Positions 18,282 through 27,922 of a stretch of 28,858 nucleotides of DNA are shown here, one piece after another. Position numbers and translations under genes: made by a program. How positions within the stretch are numbered: position 1 is the first letter of the stretch; each line of letters opens with the position of its first letter. This DNA comes from Chara braunii (taxonomy: Eukaryota; Streptophyta; Charophyceae; Charales; Characeae). The DNA lies in NCBI GenBank assembly GCA_003427395.1, contig BFEA01000488.1, positions 686,215 through 715,072 of the forward strand, written 5' to 3'. The notes under the pieces are model-generated. The model searched no databases, was not told the DNA's origin, and worked only from the letters and a program-made list of their open reading frames with translations.

Positions 18282-18832
18282 TGTCATGCCCTGCTTACGA
18301 AAAGCCAAAGCATAAAGTAAAATAAACCGGCAGCAAATGATAAAAAAAAAAAAAACTCAGAAAAATAACCGCTGGCTCCGTCCTGACTCCGCCGATGGCA
18401 AAACCAAGGGGGGCGGCCCTGCCGAACCTCCGGTGTCGCGCACCTTGTTCATTATGCAGGGTTCTCACCGTTGTCGAGGCCGTCCTCCGCACGAGCGTGC
18501 GCGCATCCCGATCAAACATACCAATCCTGCGAAAAACACCCTGTTAATCCTGGTAACCAAATATTAATAAATAAATAATTAAAAATCTAACCAGCGGTCA
18601 CACCGGCTTTTCAGCCATCAATAAATAAAAATCACGTGCGCATCAAAGATCTGCGTGCCCACACATTCTTTATTCTAGTCAAAGATCCGATCAACGTAAA
18701 TCACAGACGCAGCCGCGCCTCGCGCGGTATACTTAAACTTTAAGCCAAACTTATTTCGTGTCGCTTGCAAAAACCCAGGGCGGATACCCTTGTAAAAGTA
18801 TTCGCACCAACAGCGTGAGGTTGGGCGTCACA
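18282..18832. repeat. LTR-like segment (TG...CA, gypsy-type ends), possibly a solo LTR
   Basis: Begins TGTCATGCCC and ends GGGCGTCACA; the end complement is TGTGACGCCC, an 8 of 10 inverted match and the typical Ty3/gypsy LTR terminus. Length about 551 bp. AATAAA-like polyadenylation words occur near 18567. The five flanking bases differ (GCCGG and GGGCA), and no primer-binding site or polypurine tract adjoins either end, so this is either a decayed solo LTR or a coincidence of ends. Confidence 0.45.
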
Positions 18833-18885
18833 GGGCATCAAAAGTAGTTAAAAAAGGGCAAGATCCTCCCACCTGTCATGAGTGT

Positions 18886-19250
18886 TTCTTCGAAAGACTG
18901 TGAGTGGTCTTTTGGAAAGGGCCTCTCGAGACGGTCAATTAGTGGGGAAAAAAAAGGGGCGATTACCAGGGTCTGGCTCCACTACACTCGACATGCACAA
19001 AGAACAAAAATCATGGTGGTGTATCTTTCGATGTTCAAGGGGAAGATTCACACCATCCTTTTGCACATGGAGAGAGTAGTGGAATGAGGCCCTAATGAGC
19101 ATACCGAAAGGCCGAGGCCCTGATGTGCTTTCCAAAAGCCCTTGCCGTTTCGAAAGTCTGTGTGACGAAGGGGGGGTTTCGTTCGAAAGTACTCCTTTCG
19201 AATTCCATCTGACAAATTTCGGACCCCGTTTCGAAAGGCTGTGCGGCGAG
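18886..19250. repeat. TTTCGAAAG-centred repeats with a hairpin
   Basis: CGAAAGACTGTGAG (about 18891), CGTTTCGAAAGTCTGTGTGACG (about 19146) and CGTTTCGAAAGGCTGTGCGGCG (about 19229) are related. TTCGAAAG (19182-19189) and CTTTCGAA (19195-19202) form a perfect 8-bp hairpin. Open frames here have no domain. Confidence 0.5.
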
Positions 19251-20713
19251 CCCCATATAATATCTAGCTTGTGATGCGCAAACCTCACGCCCCGCTCAGC
19301 GCTCCCTGTCGGGTCCTCTGATCAGAGTAGTAAGGGGGGGGGGCGAGGATTTTTGGGCAATGGGGGTTGAGCCTCCTAAAGCAAAACAGGGGGCTCTAGT
19401 TTCGGGCCAAGGGTAACCTTGGTGGGGGCCCGAGCCGTCGTCGGGAACGAAGGACGGGCATGGCACCCGTCCTGTTCAACCGTTGAGCAGGCGGTGGGGG
19501 AAGGCCCCAAAAGTGCCTCGGAAAAGGGGGGGGGGCAGGCAAGAAAGCGGGTGAGGAACGGGGGTTCCCGCTCCTTGCGATGTCTGGTTCGTGGCGACGA
19601 TGGGGGCCGTCGGTCTGGACTTTTCAGGCTTTGTCATCAGGTTCGTCACAACCGCGGGGGCATCCCGGCGCGGGGCCTCCGGCGGCGGAGTGCATCGCAG
19701 GAACCGTCATTAGGAAGCTGGCTGGAAGGGCGCCCGCGTTGCGGGAAAGTTCGGGGAACCGGGCTGCCTCTTCGTACCCCAGGACTAGCCGTCGCCAAGA
19801 GCACAAGTCCCCCTGACGACACCAGTGGCAGTTAAACATGGGTCGACACGTGGCGTGGGCCGCGGACCAGGGTAGCACCGTCAGGTCGGTGTAAGGCAAT
19901 AGCAGAGATGGGCAGGAGAACCGGTCAATCAATACAAACCCACTCCCTCCGATATGGCATGCTCTGACGGGTTTGTGCCAATGGACCGACTCCGTTCGTC
20001 GCAAGGCGCCCCGTACATCCGCGTCACAGTACACGCTATCGTCGTCGACGATTGGAAAGGTCGGCAGCGCGCTGAGGCGAACTGAGTCGAAGGAGGGGCA
20101 CGGGCGGGAACCCGAGCTCACGTTCGACAAGGGCGACTCTGGCTCCATGCAAAGAGCAGCAGCTTCTCCCCTGACTCTCTCTCTTTCTCTCTCTCTCTCT
20201 CGGGGCACACACAAACAAGGGGCCTTGTCGAATCCGCGAAGACGCCCGCTGGTCACGACGAGCGCTGCGACGGACGCCCCCGGTCATCGATGGCGGATAT
20301 AAGACAACAGTCGCCTGCGTCCCAGGACCCCGACTCGGTCGTGAGGAAGGAAGGAAATCCAACTTAAGAAAAAAAAATAAAAATCGCATGCGCACATATC
20401 CTACGCAAAGGGGGGGGGGGGTGGAGGGAGTACAATAGCCAACATAATCGTGCATTCATGCAGACAGTCGTCACCCGATACTCCCCAACACACGCATCCT
20501 TACACGCACTTGCATATTTCCACGAATCGTCCCCTCAACATGCATACAACAAGATATCCGACCCTCGGGACATTGCACACATCAAGCAAAGATAAAGCAG
20601 CAATTGAGATGAAAGCGAGTTCCTCCGTATACGAAAATTCTCAATTGGCTGGCGCCCCTGGCGCAGCCTCAAAATTCCCCAAGACCACCAACCACCATAG
20701 CCACAAGGCCCTG
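19251..20713. other. GC-rich stretch without a recognised gene
   Basis: Contains G-runs at 19337 and 19528 and a (CT)n microsatellite at 20174-20200. The longest frame, minus strand 19624-20256, encodes 210 residues but runs through the CT microsatellite (an Arg-Glu repeat) and has no motif I recognise. I leave it unassigned. Confidence 0.4.
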
Positions 20714-20813
20714 CCGTGATCGGCGTCCAATCTCCACCACCACTCGGTCCCTTCAGCTGTCTTACCCCGAATCTACCGCTAAGCCCGCCCCGCACCGTCA
20801 CTCCGCCCGTTAC

Positions 20814-21110
20814 TTGGGCTCGTCAAGTCTGTTCGTCGCAGTGGACCTCACGCATAGCTTGCGCAACATTGCAGCCGAGATCAAAGAGAGGGAGAGGAAG
20901 GGATTGCGAGAATTTATAGCGTTGGAGGCAGCGGGTTATCAGCGCGAGGTGCGGGTAGCGTGGGTTGTAGATGAGCAGGACAAACGAAGGGTCGGGGTTC
21001 CAGAAGGATCAGCGGGGTTGAGCTGGTTGACCCTGGTTATTGTGGAGCTCATTCAAAAAGTGCGCGCTTTCCGCCTTCACCGCATTGATCCGAGCATCCC
21101 AATCACCTAG
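20814..21110 (+). CDS. Hypothetical small open frame, unrecognised
   Basis: 98 codons. The residue mix looks more protein-like than its neighbours, with a charged amphipathic segment (IAAEIKERERKGLREF, about residues 18-33) and a hydrophobic stretch (LSWLTLVIVELIQKV). I recognise no family. There is no clear promoter, splice site or partner, and the frame overlaps others. It may be a fragment of a decayed element or a chance frame. Confidence 0.15.
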   Translation: MGSSSLFVAVDLTHSLRNIAAEIKERERKGLREFIALEAAGYQREVRVAWVVDEQDKRRVGVPEGSAGLSWLTLVIVELIQKVRAFRLHRIDPSIPIT

Positions 21111-21825
21111 CCAATCAACTCTCAACGAAGCGGGGGGGGGGTGGGATCAGACTTTGCTCGAGGGAAGACGAAGAGGCATGCAAAGAGGAAGCGCGCGACA
21201 AGAAGGGAAGATGGCGTTGGGATGCGAGTGGGGGAAAGGGTTTACGTGGCGCGCAAGAATTCGAAAACAGCCGCGCATGCAAAAATTTAAAAGAAGAAAA
21301 AACATCCCCAAAAGTCCTATCTATATTGATTCCTAACTGTTTTTTGGCGTGACCGCTATTCGACCGCGCGGAAAATGGCCTTAGGGGCCGTTCTGAAAAG
21401 AAGAAAAAAGGGAGAGAAAAAAGAAAGAAAGAAAAATACACCCCATTTTTCCCAATCGTTTATGCTCCACAGTTTGGGGCTTCCGTAGGATTTTCTCGTA
21501 AGCGTACGAAAAACCGCGGAGTACGGCTCCTAGCTTATCACATCTGTAATGCGCAGGGAATTCCGAAAAATTAGCGGTCTCCCTACTGCAGTATAGGTGT
21601 CCCCATTGCTTCGGGGATCTGGGCGGCCACCTCTTTGTCAGCTGGCCCAAACCATCGCCTAGTCTACTTCGATGCATCCCACATCGTGTCTGTCGGCACT
21701 GAGCCCTTTTTATTATACGCCCGATTGGGCCGCCCTATAAACTAAACACTATTTGCCTGGGCACTACATCCAAATTCTTTACCAAATTTGAATGAAAAAT
21801 CAAATACAGAAAATAAACAATATGA
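21111..21825. other. No gene recognised
   Basis: Purine-rich at 21120-21440, then mixed. GTGACCGCT at 21350 echoes similar words near 5724 and, inverted, near 18594, too short to interpret. No domain, tRNA or tandem repeat seen. Confidence 0.4.
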
Positions 21826-22213
21826 TAAAAATAAGAAAAAAATAAAAAGAGAATTAAAATGAGTGAGTGTCAGCACCTTTTCGACACCGCCATCTTTGCC
21901 GATCTTTTATTATTTTTTGGCATTGACAAATACCCTGAAAATTTACAGATATTTAGTTTACATAATCAATAACTCATTGAAAAGTTTTCAAAAAATAATA
22001 AAATTTTTTAGGCCCCGGAATAAAGTGAAAAAAAAAAGTTAAAAAAAACAAAATAGTGAGTGGGCGAGCACGTTTTGACACCCCCATTTTTGACGATTTT
22101 TAATGTTTGTTTGGCTATAGAGAATGGCTTCAAAATTTATAGGCGTGTAGGTTACAGCATAGCAAGCTCACAAAAAAAAACTCAAAAAAAAACACTCATT
22201 TTTAGGCCCCGAA
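21826..22213 (+). repeat. 194-bp AT-rich tandem duplication carrying the dispersed 36-nt core
   Basis: GACACC...CCAT at 21883 and 22077, and AGGCCCCG at 22010 and 22204, recur at a constant 194-bp offset. The second unit holds GTGGGCGAGCACGTTTTGAC (22060-22079 onward), matching the complement of 6050-6085 at 33 of 36 bases. Most of each unit is A-rich and diverged. Confidence 0.8.
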
Positions 22214-22322
22214 ACATTTTTGGGCGGGGGCCGAACCTGGAGGTGTTCGACCCCCGAACGGGACCCCGAACGCCTGAACGTTCGGGGGGCAGCCCAGGGG
22301 CCCACGAACGTTCGGTCAGGTA
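22214..22322. other. GAACGTTC-rich foldback segment
   Basis: CCCCGAACG (22264-22272) pairs perfectly with CGTTCGGGG (22279-22287). GAACGTTCG recurs at about 22306, and GTTCGACCCCCGAAC lies near 22238. It directly follows the 194-bp repeat and precedes the TA microsatellite. Confidence 0.6.
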
Positions 22323-22329
22323 ACCCTGC

Positions 22330-22361
<32 letters not shown>

Positions 22362-22424
22362 ATTTATATATATATATTTATATATATATATTTATATATA
22401 TATATATATATATTTTATACAGCG
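22330..22424. repeat. (TA)n microsatellite with periodic TTTA
   Basis: About 95 bp of TATATA interrupted at intervals by TTTATA. Confidence 0.95.
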
Positions 22425-22454
22425 CATTTTTTATCCCGCGACCTGTCGGACCAA

Positions 22455-22500
22455 GAGGAAGGGAAAGAAGAAGAAGAAGAAAGAAAAAGACGAAAAAGAA
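22455..22500. repeat. Purine-rich GAA/GAAA tract
   Basis: GAAGAAGAAGAAAGAAAAAG-like tract at the 3' end of the gypsy-associated reading frame. It is pyrimidine-rich on the element's sense strand, so it is not its polypurine tract. Confidence 0.7.
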
Positions 22501-23232
22501 TCAGAGGATGTGATCGATGTCCGGGTTGAGAGGTGAAGGAAGAGCGGGAAGAAAAGCTGCCAGCGTCGTTGGAGACGTCGGCGCTGCCACTTCATTGAAA
22601 TGGTGTTGCACAAAGGAGGGGTATAGGAAAGCCCCCGGTACGTGGGAGAGGACACGTGGCGCCAGATTTGCAATGACCCGTATAATTTGTCGGTGCACGG
22701 TTCGAGTCCCGGGACCCGTCATCACGAGATGGGTCCCGGTATATGGCATGCGCTCCCTCTTAAGCAACGAGAGGATGAGGAAGTGGTACACCACGTTCGG
22801 CCGTTGGCCGGCCTCGTAGATGAGCGTCCCCGCCAACCTGGCCGCGATGCATTCTTGGAATGGCGGCTCCAGATACGGCTCCCACGCAGGATCAGGGCGT
22901 GGGGTCCCCTCAATTCCTCGAGCCTGATGGTTGCAGGCTTCACCATGAATTCGACATCTGTCGGGTGGACCGTCTGACTCAGAGGAACTGCTAAGGTCAA
23001 TGACCGGGGCACCCCCAGGTGGATGACGGAAGCGGAATGGTCCTGCGAGGATGGTGGGTTGGATGCGGGATATGGTACTCCTCCCACTCCTCCTCCTGAT
23101 GCTGCTGTTGCTGATGGCCCGACTCCATTGAGGTTGAGGTCGGGAAGTGGCGGTGGTGGCGGTATCGGCTCTGGTTGGTTTCGGTGTGTCCGCAATCCTC
23201 GGATACGGACTTCTTTTCCCGGCCGAGATCAC
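22501..23232 (-). pseudogene. Extra 3' ORF downstream of pol, part 3 (unknown)
   Basis: 243 codons without an internal stop. The first half is Thr/Arg/Ser-rich, with an acidic Ser patch (VIDLSSSSESDGPPD). The second half looks like folded protein: WEPYLEPPFQECIAARL, NVVYHFLILSLLKRERMP, RQIIRVIANLAPRVLSHVPG. Ends with TGA at 22501. The 80 bp between this frame and part 2 are readable only with further frame changes. It is the last coding region before microsatellites, so it is probably the 3'-most coding part of the element. No family recognised. Confidence 0.45.
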
Positions 23233-23315
23233 CCGGTCGGCACGACCTTACTCTCCGGAACAGGATCGGCTCTCCGCGCAGGCACGGGCTGAATTACTTC
23301 CCCGACGGGCCCTAC

Positions 23316-23923
23316 TCAACTTCCTTGTGCTTCTGGTGATGGCTGGCGACGTCTCTTCTTGGGAGTCCTTTTTCGCGCCTTTGGGGCTGCCGACCTTGGA
23401 TAGGATGAGGGAGGCCGCAACGGCTTCTCGTCGCGGAAGTCCACCACCTCTTCCTCCGTCTGTGCCAGGTAATCCGGGATAACGACCGCGTGATAAGTTC
23501 TCCGCGGAGCTGAGGCGGTCCGCAGTCGTGGTTGAAAATCCTCTTCTTCGCTGGCGAACACCTGCGCGATGGACATGAGCTCGATATGAATGAGCTCCAA
23601 TAGTCCCGGCTTGTTCGTTCGGATCTTCCAGAACGGGTACAGCGCCACCGATCCCTCCTTCTGTTCTAGCTTGGGCTGGCGATCACGTAGTACATGAGCA
23701 AATGCTCACCGACGTTATGGTCGTTGTGCTCGACGAAGAATGTGAACATGCCCAGCACGACCAATCAATACAACGCGCGATGTAGCTCCCATGCATCTTC
23801 GTCCACAAAAGGCAGCGACTCCATATCAATCAGCTCCACGAGATACTCAGAGAAATTGCGCATGGGATAGGGGTTTTCCGTGCATTCATAGGGGAGGGTG
23901 GTATAAGAGAAGAAGGGAGGCAT
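23316..23923 (-). pseudogene. Extra 3' ORF downstream of pol, part 2 (unknown)
   Basis: ATG at 23921-23923 begins a 52-codon stretch (YTTLPYECTENPYPMRNFSE...) ending at TGA 23765-23767. The same frame continues through a hydrophobic segment (LVVLGMFTFFV) to a stop near 23672, then coding potential shifts to 23648-23316: LYPFWKIRTNKPGLLELIHI, an acidic stretch (ASEEEDF), and a basic tail (KARKRTPKKRRRQPS) that could be a nuclear localisation signal or RNA-binding patch. One TGA and one frameshift are needed to join these. Function unknown; a structural protein is a guess only. Confidence 0.45.
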
Positions 23924-23933
23924 TTAGTATTAA

Positions 23934-24472
23934 GGAGGGGGGATGGCTTGGATGTTGAGGGGAGCGGCGGGAGGAAGGAGCGCAGGGAGCTGAGGCACCA
24001 AGACTAGCGGAGCGTCTGGCTCCCGTCGCAGCAGCGAATCGTACGCCGTGAAATGATGATCGGCCCGTCCCTACACTCGTGCCACCGATCTGGCTACGTG
24101 CACCGCGTAATCCCGTAAGAAGGCCCGCACCGGCTCCTGATGATGCTCGTCCAATATTGTTAAGTTGCCGACAAAGGTGGCGACACTGTGCACGAAGTTG
24201 GCGGCCACTTCGAGCGTGCAGTACTCGACAAACACCCTGGTTACCTCCCGACCAGGCAGATGTGTCACATCCACGTACACCCCCTCATACGTCACCCGCT
24301 GACACAGCAACGAATACGTGGCAAGATCCGCAATGTTAGGCCCGACGATGTTCACTCTCTGGATGTCGTACCGTAACTGTCGATCATCATTAAACCGATG
24401 CCTCAACAAATGATCCGTGATTGGCATATGAAAGTGCTCGATCGGCTCGTGCTCCTGCTGGCGATGGCTCAT
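23934..24472 (-). pseudogene. Extra 3' ORF downstream of pol, part 1 (unknown)
   Basis: 133 codons from the ATG at 24472 to a TAG at 24071-24073, then 45 more codons in the same frame to a TAA at about 23934. Protein-like composition with His/Arg-rich N-terminus (HEPIEHFHMPITDHLLRHRF) and an alpha-helical look (TLEVAANFVHSVATFVGNL, FLRDYAVHVARSV). I recognise no family. Same strand as pol and directly after the integrase, the place where env-like or accessory ORFs sit in some plant gypsy lineages. It could be the element's third gene, a captured host sequence, or a separate nested element. No signal peptide is visible. Confidence 0.5.
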
Positions 24473-25145
24473 CCTGCGCGACTAGACTCTCAACATCGAG
24501 GGGCGATGCAGATCGGGAAGAGGAAGAAGAAGGGGAGGACGAGGAGGAGAAGGAAGGGGAAGGCCCGGACGGGGTGAGGGCCGAATCGAGGTCCAATGAT
24601 GGCCGAAACAGCCGAAGAGCCGCCACGTGTCGCGTAAGGGGTCTGGCTTGCGCGTTGTGCCTGGGAACCAGCTTCACGGAGTCCTGGCCTTGTGTGCGAA
24701 CTTCCGTCACCTAGTAAATGCCAGTGTAACGCGGGTGGATCTTGGAGGAGCGCGCAAATTTCCATACCTGTACCAGATCCCCGATTTTATAGCGGGGCAC
24801 TGGGCCCGCCGATGCGTGCCGGTTCTCATAGTCCCGGATCTGCCGTTGATGCGTCAGATCCACGACTTTCTGCCGTCTTCAAGCTAGCGTGGGATAGGTC
24901 CGGGCCATCAGGTTCATGTAGTGTTGGGCCTTGTCTTTGTGCTGAGCCTGGGTCGCTCTAACTTTCGTACCCACTAGAGGTGACGGCTGCACACGGGGGA
25001 CGTCGTTGGTTCTCAGTTGGAATGGGGACACCCCCGTGCTCCTGTGAGGAGCAACCCGATAGACGACCAGGATGTGGTCGACTATGACAGCCCAGGGTCT
25101 GGTATCTCCGACAGTGATGTTCTGTCTAAGTGCGGTCTTAATCAT
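24390..25145 (-). pseudogene. Gypsy integrase C-terminal region
   Basis: Same frame throughout, with stops near 24880 and 24711. First, the end of the catalytic core: DHILVVYRVAPHRSTGVSPF is the conserved W/YN..H.STG.SPF block. Then DYENRHA, PRYKIGDLVQVWKFARSSK and HPRYTGIY-VTEV, a GPY/F-type C-terminal module. After LTRHVAALRLFRPS comes a Ser-rich run (SPSFSSSSSPSSSSSRSASP) with no chromodomain, although plant chromoviruses usually carry one here. The frame closes at 24390, overlapping the next reading frame (24472-23934). Confidence 0.8.
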
Positions 25146-25159
25146 TCGGTTGGCATTCT

Positions 25160-26275
25160 CTACGAGCCCGTTGGCTTGCTGTCAGTGACCTGGTGAGTAC
25201 AAAATCCTAACGTCGGCCCTTACAAGATGTCGCTCCACTTCCCCTCGGAACTAAGATCCATTGTCTCTTCTACGTCCAGGTGCATGCATAGAAAACGATT
25301 AATGTACCAAGCCACTTCTTGCGAGTTCTGGCTGGTCATGGGATAGGTTTCAATCCCCTTAGAAAAATGATCGACGACCACTAAAAGGACATTGAGTTCT
25401 CCTTGATCGACGGGACCTCTCAGTACGTTGATATCCGTCGTATCGATGCTAACCCGTTGGAAGGGGCGTTCTACCTTAGTCGGTACCATCGGTCGACGCA
25501 TCTGTATCGGCGCCTTATCGGCTGCGCAGGCCGGGCAATTCTGAACGATAAGTCTGGCATCTTCCCGAATTCCCGACCAGTAACATTCATTTTTCTCTAT
25601 AGCTTTTTCTGTGTATTTGACCGCAAAGTGGACCTCATCCTCTCCGTGGGCTGCTAGTGTCCAATCAAACCTAGCAAGAGGGTGTGGAACCGTCAGCCAG
25701 CTAGACCCACTATCCTCCTTATCTTTCTGTTTCTGTAAGGTCATCCCTTGCCATCGGTAATCATGAGTCCGTTCCATGACTCGACGACGTTCCGCTTTGG
25801 TAAGCTCCACCAGCGGGTCTCCTTTGAGCCTCCGCAATAGGAGGAGATCCGTCCATACCTCCGCTCTACAGACACCTGGCAAAAATCCATCGTCCGTCCT
25901 AGCTTCTACGTACCGTTTCTCCATGGGCACTTGGTCCATTCTACAGTTGGGACAGTCCCATTTTTTCTCACTCCGGTACCGGACGCAACTTCCGTGGGAC
26001 CAGATGACGTGACACTCACTGCACTGTACCCAGTGAATGAAGCTAGGCCCTTCTAGAGGTGAATCCCCCCCGTCCGGTATCATAGGCAAGGTGCAGAAGA
26101 AACAAGCATGAAAGGGCATACTAGAAAGGGAATTGGGATCAGAAGAGCGGGTTGAGGAACAGGGAAAAAATGACGGGGTGGCGGTTTCCTCAGGGGAGAT
26201 CGCCATCTCGGATCGTGGTAGCAACCTTGCGAAGGACATGCACTTCCCCGTAACGAGGTTCCGTCGGAGGCACAA
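25160..26275 (-). pseudogene. PHD-like finger fused to gypsy integrase (zinc-binding and core domains)
   Basis: Integrase inserts element cDNA into the chromosome. The frame is open for 351 codons. Residues 58-111 hold CFFC (58,61), CSEC (85,88), H94, C97 and CPNC (108,111), with Trp106 two before Cys108 and WVQC before the second pair: the C4HC3 layout of a PHD finger, though the spacing before the last pair (10) is short. Integrase HHCC follows at H210, H216, C247, C250. The catalytic core begins at VSIDTTD (D278); the second Asp is near D340, where local identity is poor. The Glu lies in NGLVENAN at 25160 after a frameshift near 25220, about 10 nt closer than D-x35-E predicts, so a small deletion is likely. 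A TGA also interrupts the segment near 25182. Confidence 0.85.
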
Positions 26276-26335
26276 TCGGCTTCCACGGAATGAGTTTTTC
26301 GCTTGCCGGACTTTTGTTCAACGGCTGAAGGCGTG

Positions 26336-27142
26336 TCAGTCTGTTAGACCATCTGCATTCCCGTGTTGCTTGGTGGGGCGGTGGCGGATATCGAAGTCGT
26401 AATCCTGCAACCTTACCGCCCACCTTCCCAAGGTTCCCGTGTAATCCGTATTGTTGCGTAACAACAGCAGCGGTTGATGGTCTGTCACAAGCACAAACTT
26501 CTAACCGTAGAGATACGACTGAAAATGCTGAATTCCCCACACCGCCGCCAAGCATTCACCCTTGCACGCCTCGAAGTTGGATTTTGCCTGGCTAAGTGTC
26601 TTCGATGCGTACTCGATGACGTGTTCCTTCCCATCTGCTCCTTACTGGGTCAGCACCGCCGATATCGCTTGTGGCTGCCAATCGGTGTGCAACGCGAACG
26701 GTTTTGTCGGATCCGGACGTGCCACGATGGGCGCGGATGTCAGGGCCGCTTTGAGCGCCTGAAAAGCCGCCTCACATTCCTGCGTCCAGATCAACCGTTC
26801 CTCCTTCTTCAGCAGATTCGTCAGCGGCTTGGCGATACAGGCAAATCCCTGAATGAAGCGTCGATAGTAGGAGGCTAGCCCTAGGAAGGCTTGAACTTGA
26901 GTGAGCATGACCGGAGCTGGAGCTTCTCGGACGATTACTACCTTTCTTGGATCTGGCTTCAGACCCTCAACCTTGACAATGTACCCCAAGAATGAAATTT
27001 CTGACAGGAAAGACTCGCTTTTCTCCAGAGCCACTTTCAACCCCGCATCTTTCAGCGCATGCAAAACCCACTCAACATGTTCCACACGGTACTCCTGTGT
27101 TTTGGAAAAGACAAAAATGTCATCCATTATCCATATACACAA
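26336..27142 (-). pseudogene. Gypsy RT thumb/connection and RNase H
   Basis: Continues the RT from MDDIFVFSKT, then GYIVKVEGLKPDPRKV and FLGLASYYRRFIQGFA (thumb/connection hallmarks). RNase H follows, which removes RNA from the RNA:DNA hybrid: Asp in FALHTD, Glu in ASKTLSQAKSNFEACKGE, Asp in FVLVTDHQPL and Asp in HGNADGLT form the expected D-E-D-D set. The frame is interrupted by TAA at 26642-26644 and TAG at 26501-26503 and ends at a TGA near 26336, where the usual ADGLTR sequence shifts frame. The match to plant gypsy RNase H is otherwise good. Confidence 0.9.
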
Positions 27143-27833
27143 TCACACAGAAATTTATCAGGGGCTGTGTCAATCGGGTTTTGTTAACGAACTCCGCGAA
27201 GGCCATGTTCATGGCCCGCTGGAAAGTTGCAGGGGCATTACATATTCCCATGGGACATCGGATCCATTGCCATGTGCCTTCGAACAAGACAAAAACAGTT
27301 TTGGGTCGGTCTTCCGGTCGGACGGCGACATTGTGAAAACCGTGTCGAATATCGAACTTCGAGAAGACTCGAGCGGACCCAATGGCATCCAAGAGATTGT
27401 CAATTCGGGGCTGTGGATAGACATCTTTGGTAGTAATGGCGTTTACTTTCCGGTAGTCAATACACACTCGGACAACACCGTTTCGTTTTGGCACGAGGAC
27501 CACAGGGAAGGACCAGAGGCCCAGGGAGGGTTCCACCCATCCCAACCGCTCGAACTCCCGTACCCTATCCAAGGCTAGTTGCCGCTCTTTTAAGGAATAT
27601 CGGTACGGTTGACAGTGTATCGGGGCGTGATCCCCGGTATCAATCACGTGCTGTATCAGGTGCGTAAGTCCTATATCGTGGTCTTGGGTGCTGGGGGGGG
27701 AAACCGTCGACGTAACCGTCGGGACCGCAACATTTGCTTCCGGCGAAGCGCCAAACAAAGAATTGTCGGTTTTCGTCAGGAGCATAGTCGCTATGAGTTG
27801 ACTTTGCGACTGGCTTATTGGTTCCCTCTCCAT
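27120..27833 (-). pseudogene. Gypsy reverse transcriptase, broken at the catalytic YMDD
   Basis: Ty3/gypsy RT for synthesis of element cDNA. Motifs in order: a primer-grip-like N-terminus (PYRYSLKERQLALDRVREF), SFPVVLVPKRNGVVRVCIDYRK as the fingers motif (typical PVVLVPKKDG-RMCVDYR), VYPQPRIDNLLD, the first catalytic Asp in SKFDIRHGFHNV, RPKTVF, CPMGICNAPATFQR, then VIVYMDN and a stop. The catalytic YMDD is split: a near-exact 7-bp repeat (ATGGATA ATGGATG, about 27122-27136) shifts the frame, and the rest of the domain continues from 27142 in another frame. Confidence 0.92.
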
Positions 27834-27922
27834 GTCGCTGTCACCCTCAAGTTCGATTTCGGCTGAGGTCTCTACAGAAAAGGCTTATAAGAGCTCCCTC
27901 GGCCCCCATTGGTATCCCGGGA

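Noticed and set aside
19624-20256. Minus-strand open frame of 210 codons
   Set aside because: Includes a CT microsatellite read as Arg-Glu repeats, shows no recognised motif, and overlaps open frames on the other strand.
22699-22709. Perfect pol III box B sequence GGTTCGAGTCC, possible tRNA gene
   Set aside because: No box A at a suitable distance and no cloverleaf; it lies inside a protein-like minus-strand reading frame, so it is most likely chance.
22722-23195. Alternative minus-strand frame of 157 codons in the gypsy 3' region
   Set aside because: Shadow of the longer 23232-22501 frame, which has a more protein-like composition.
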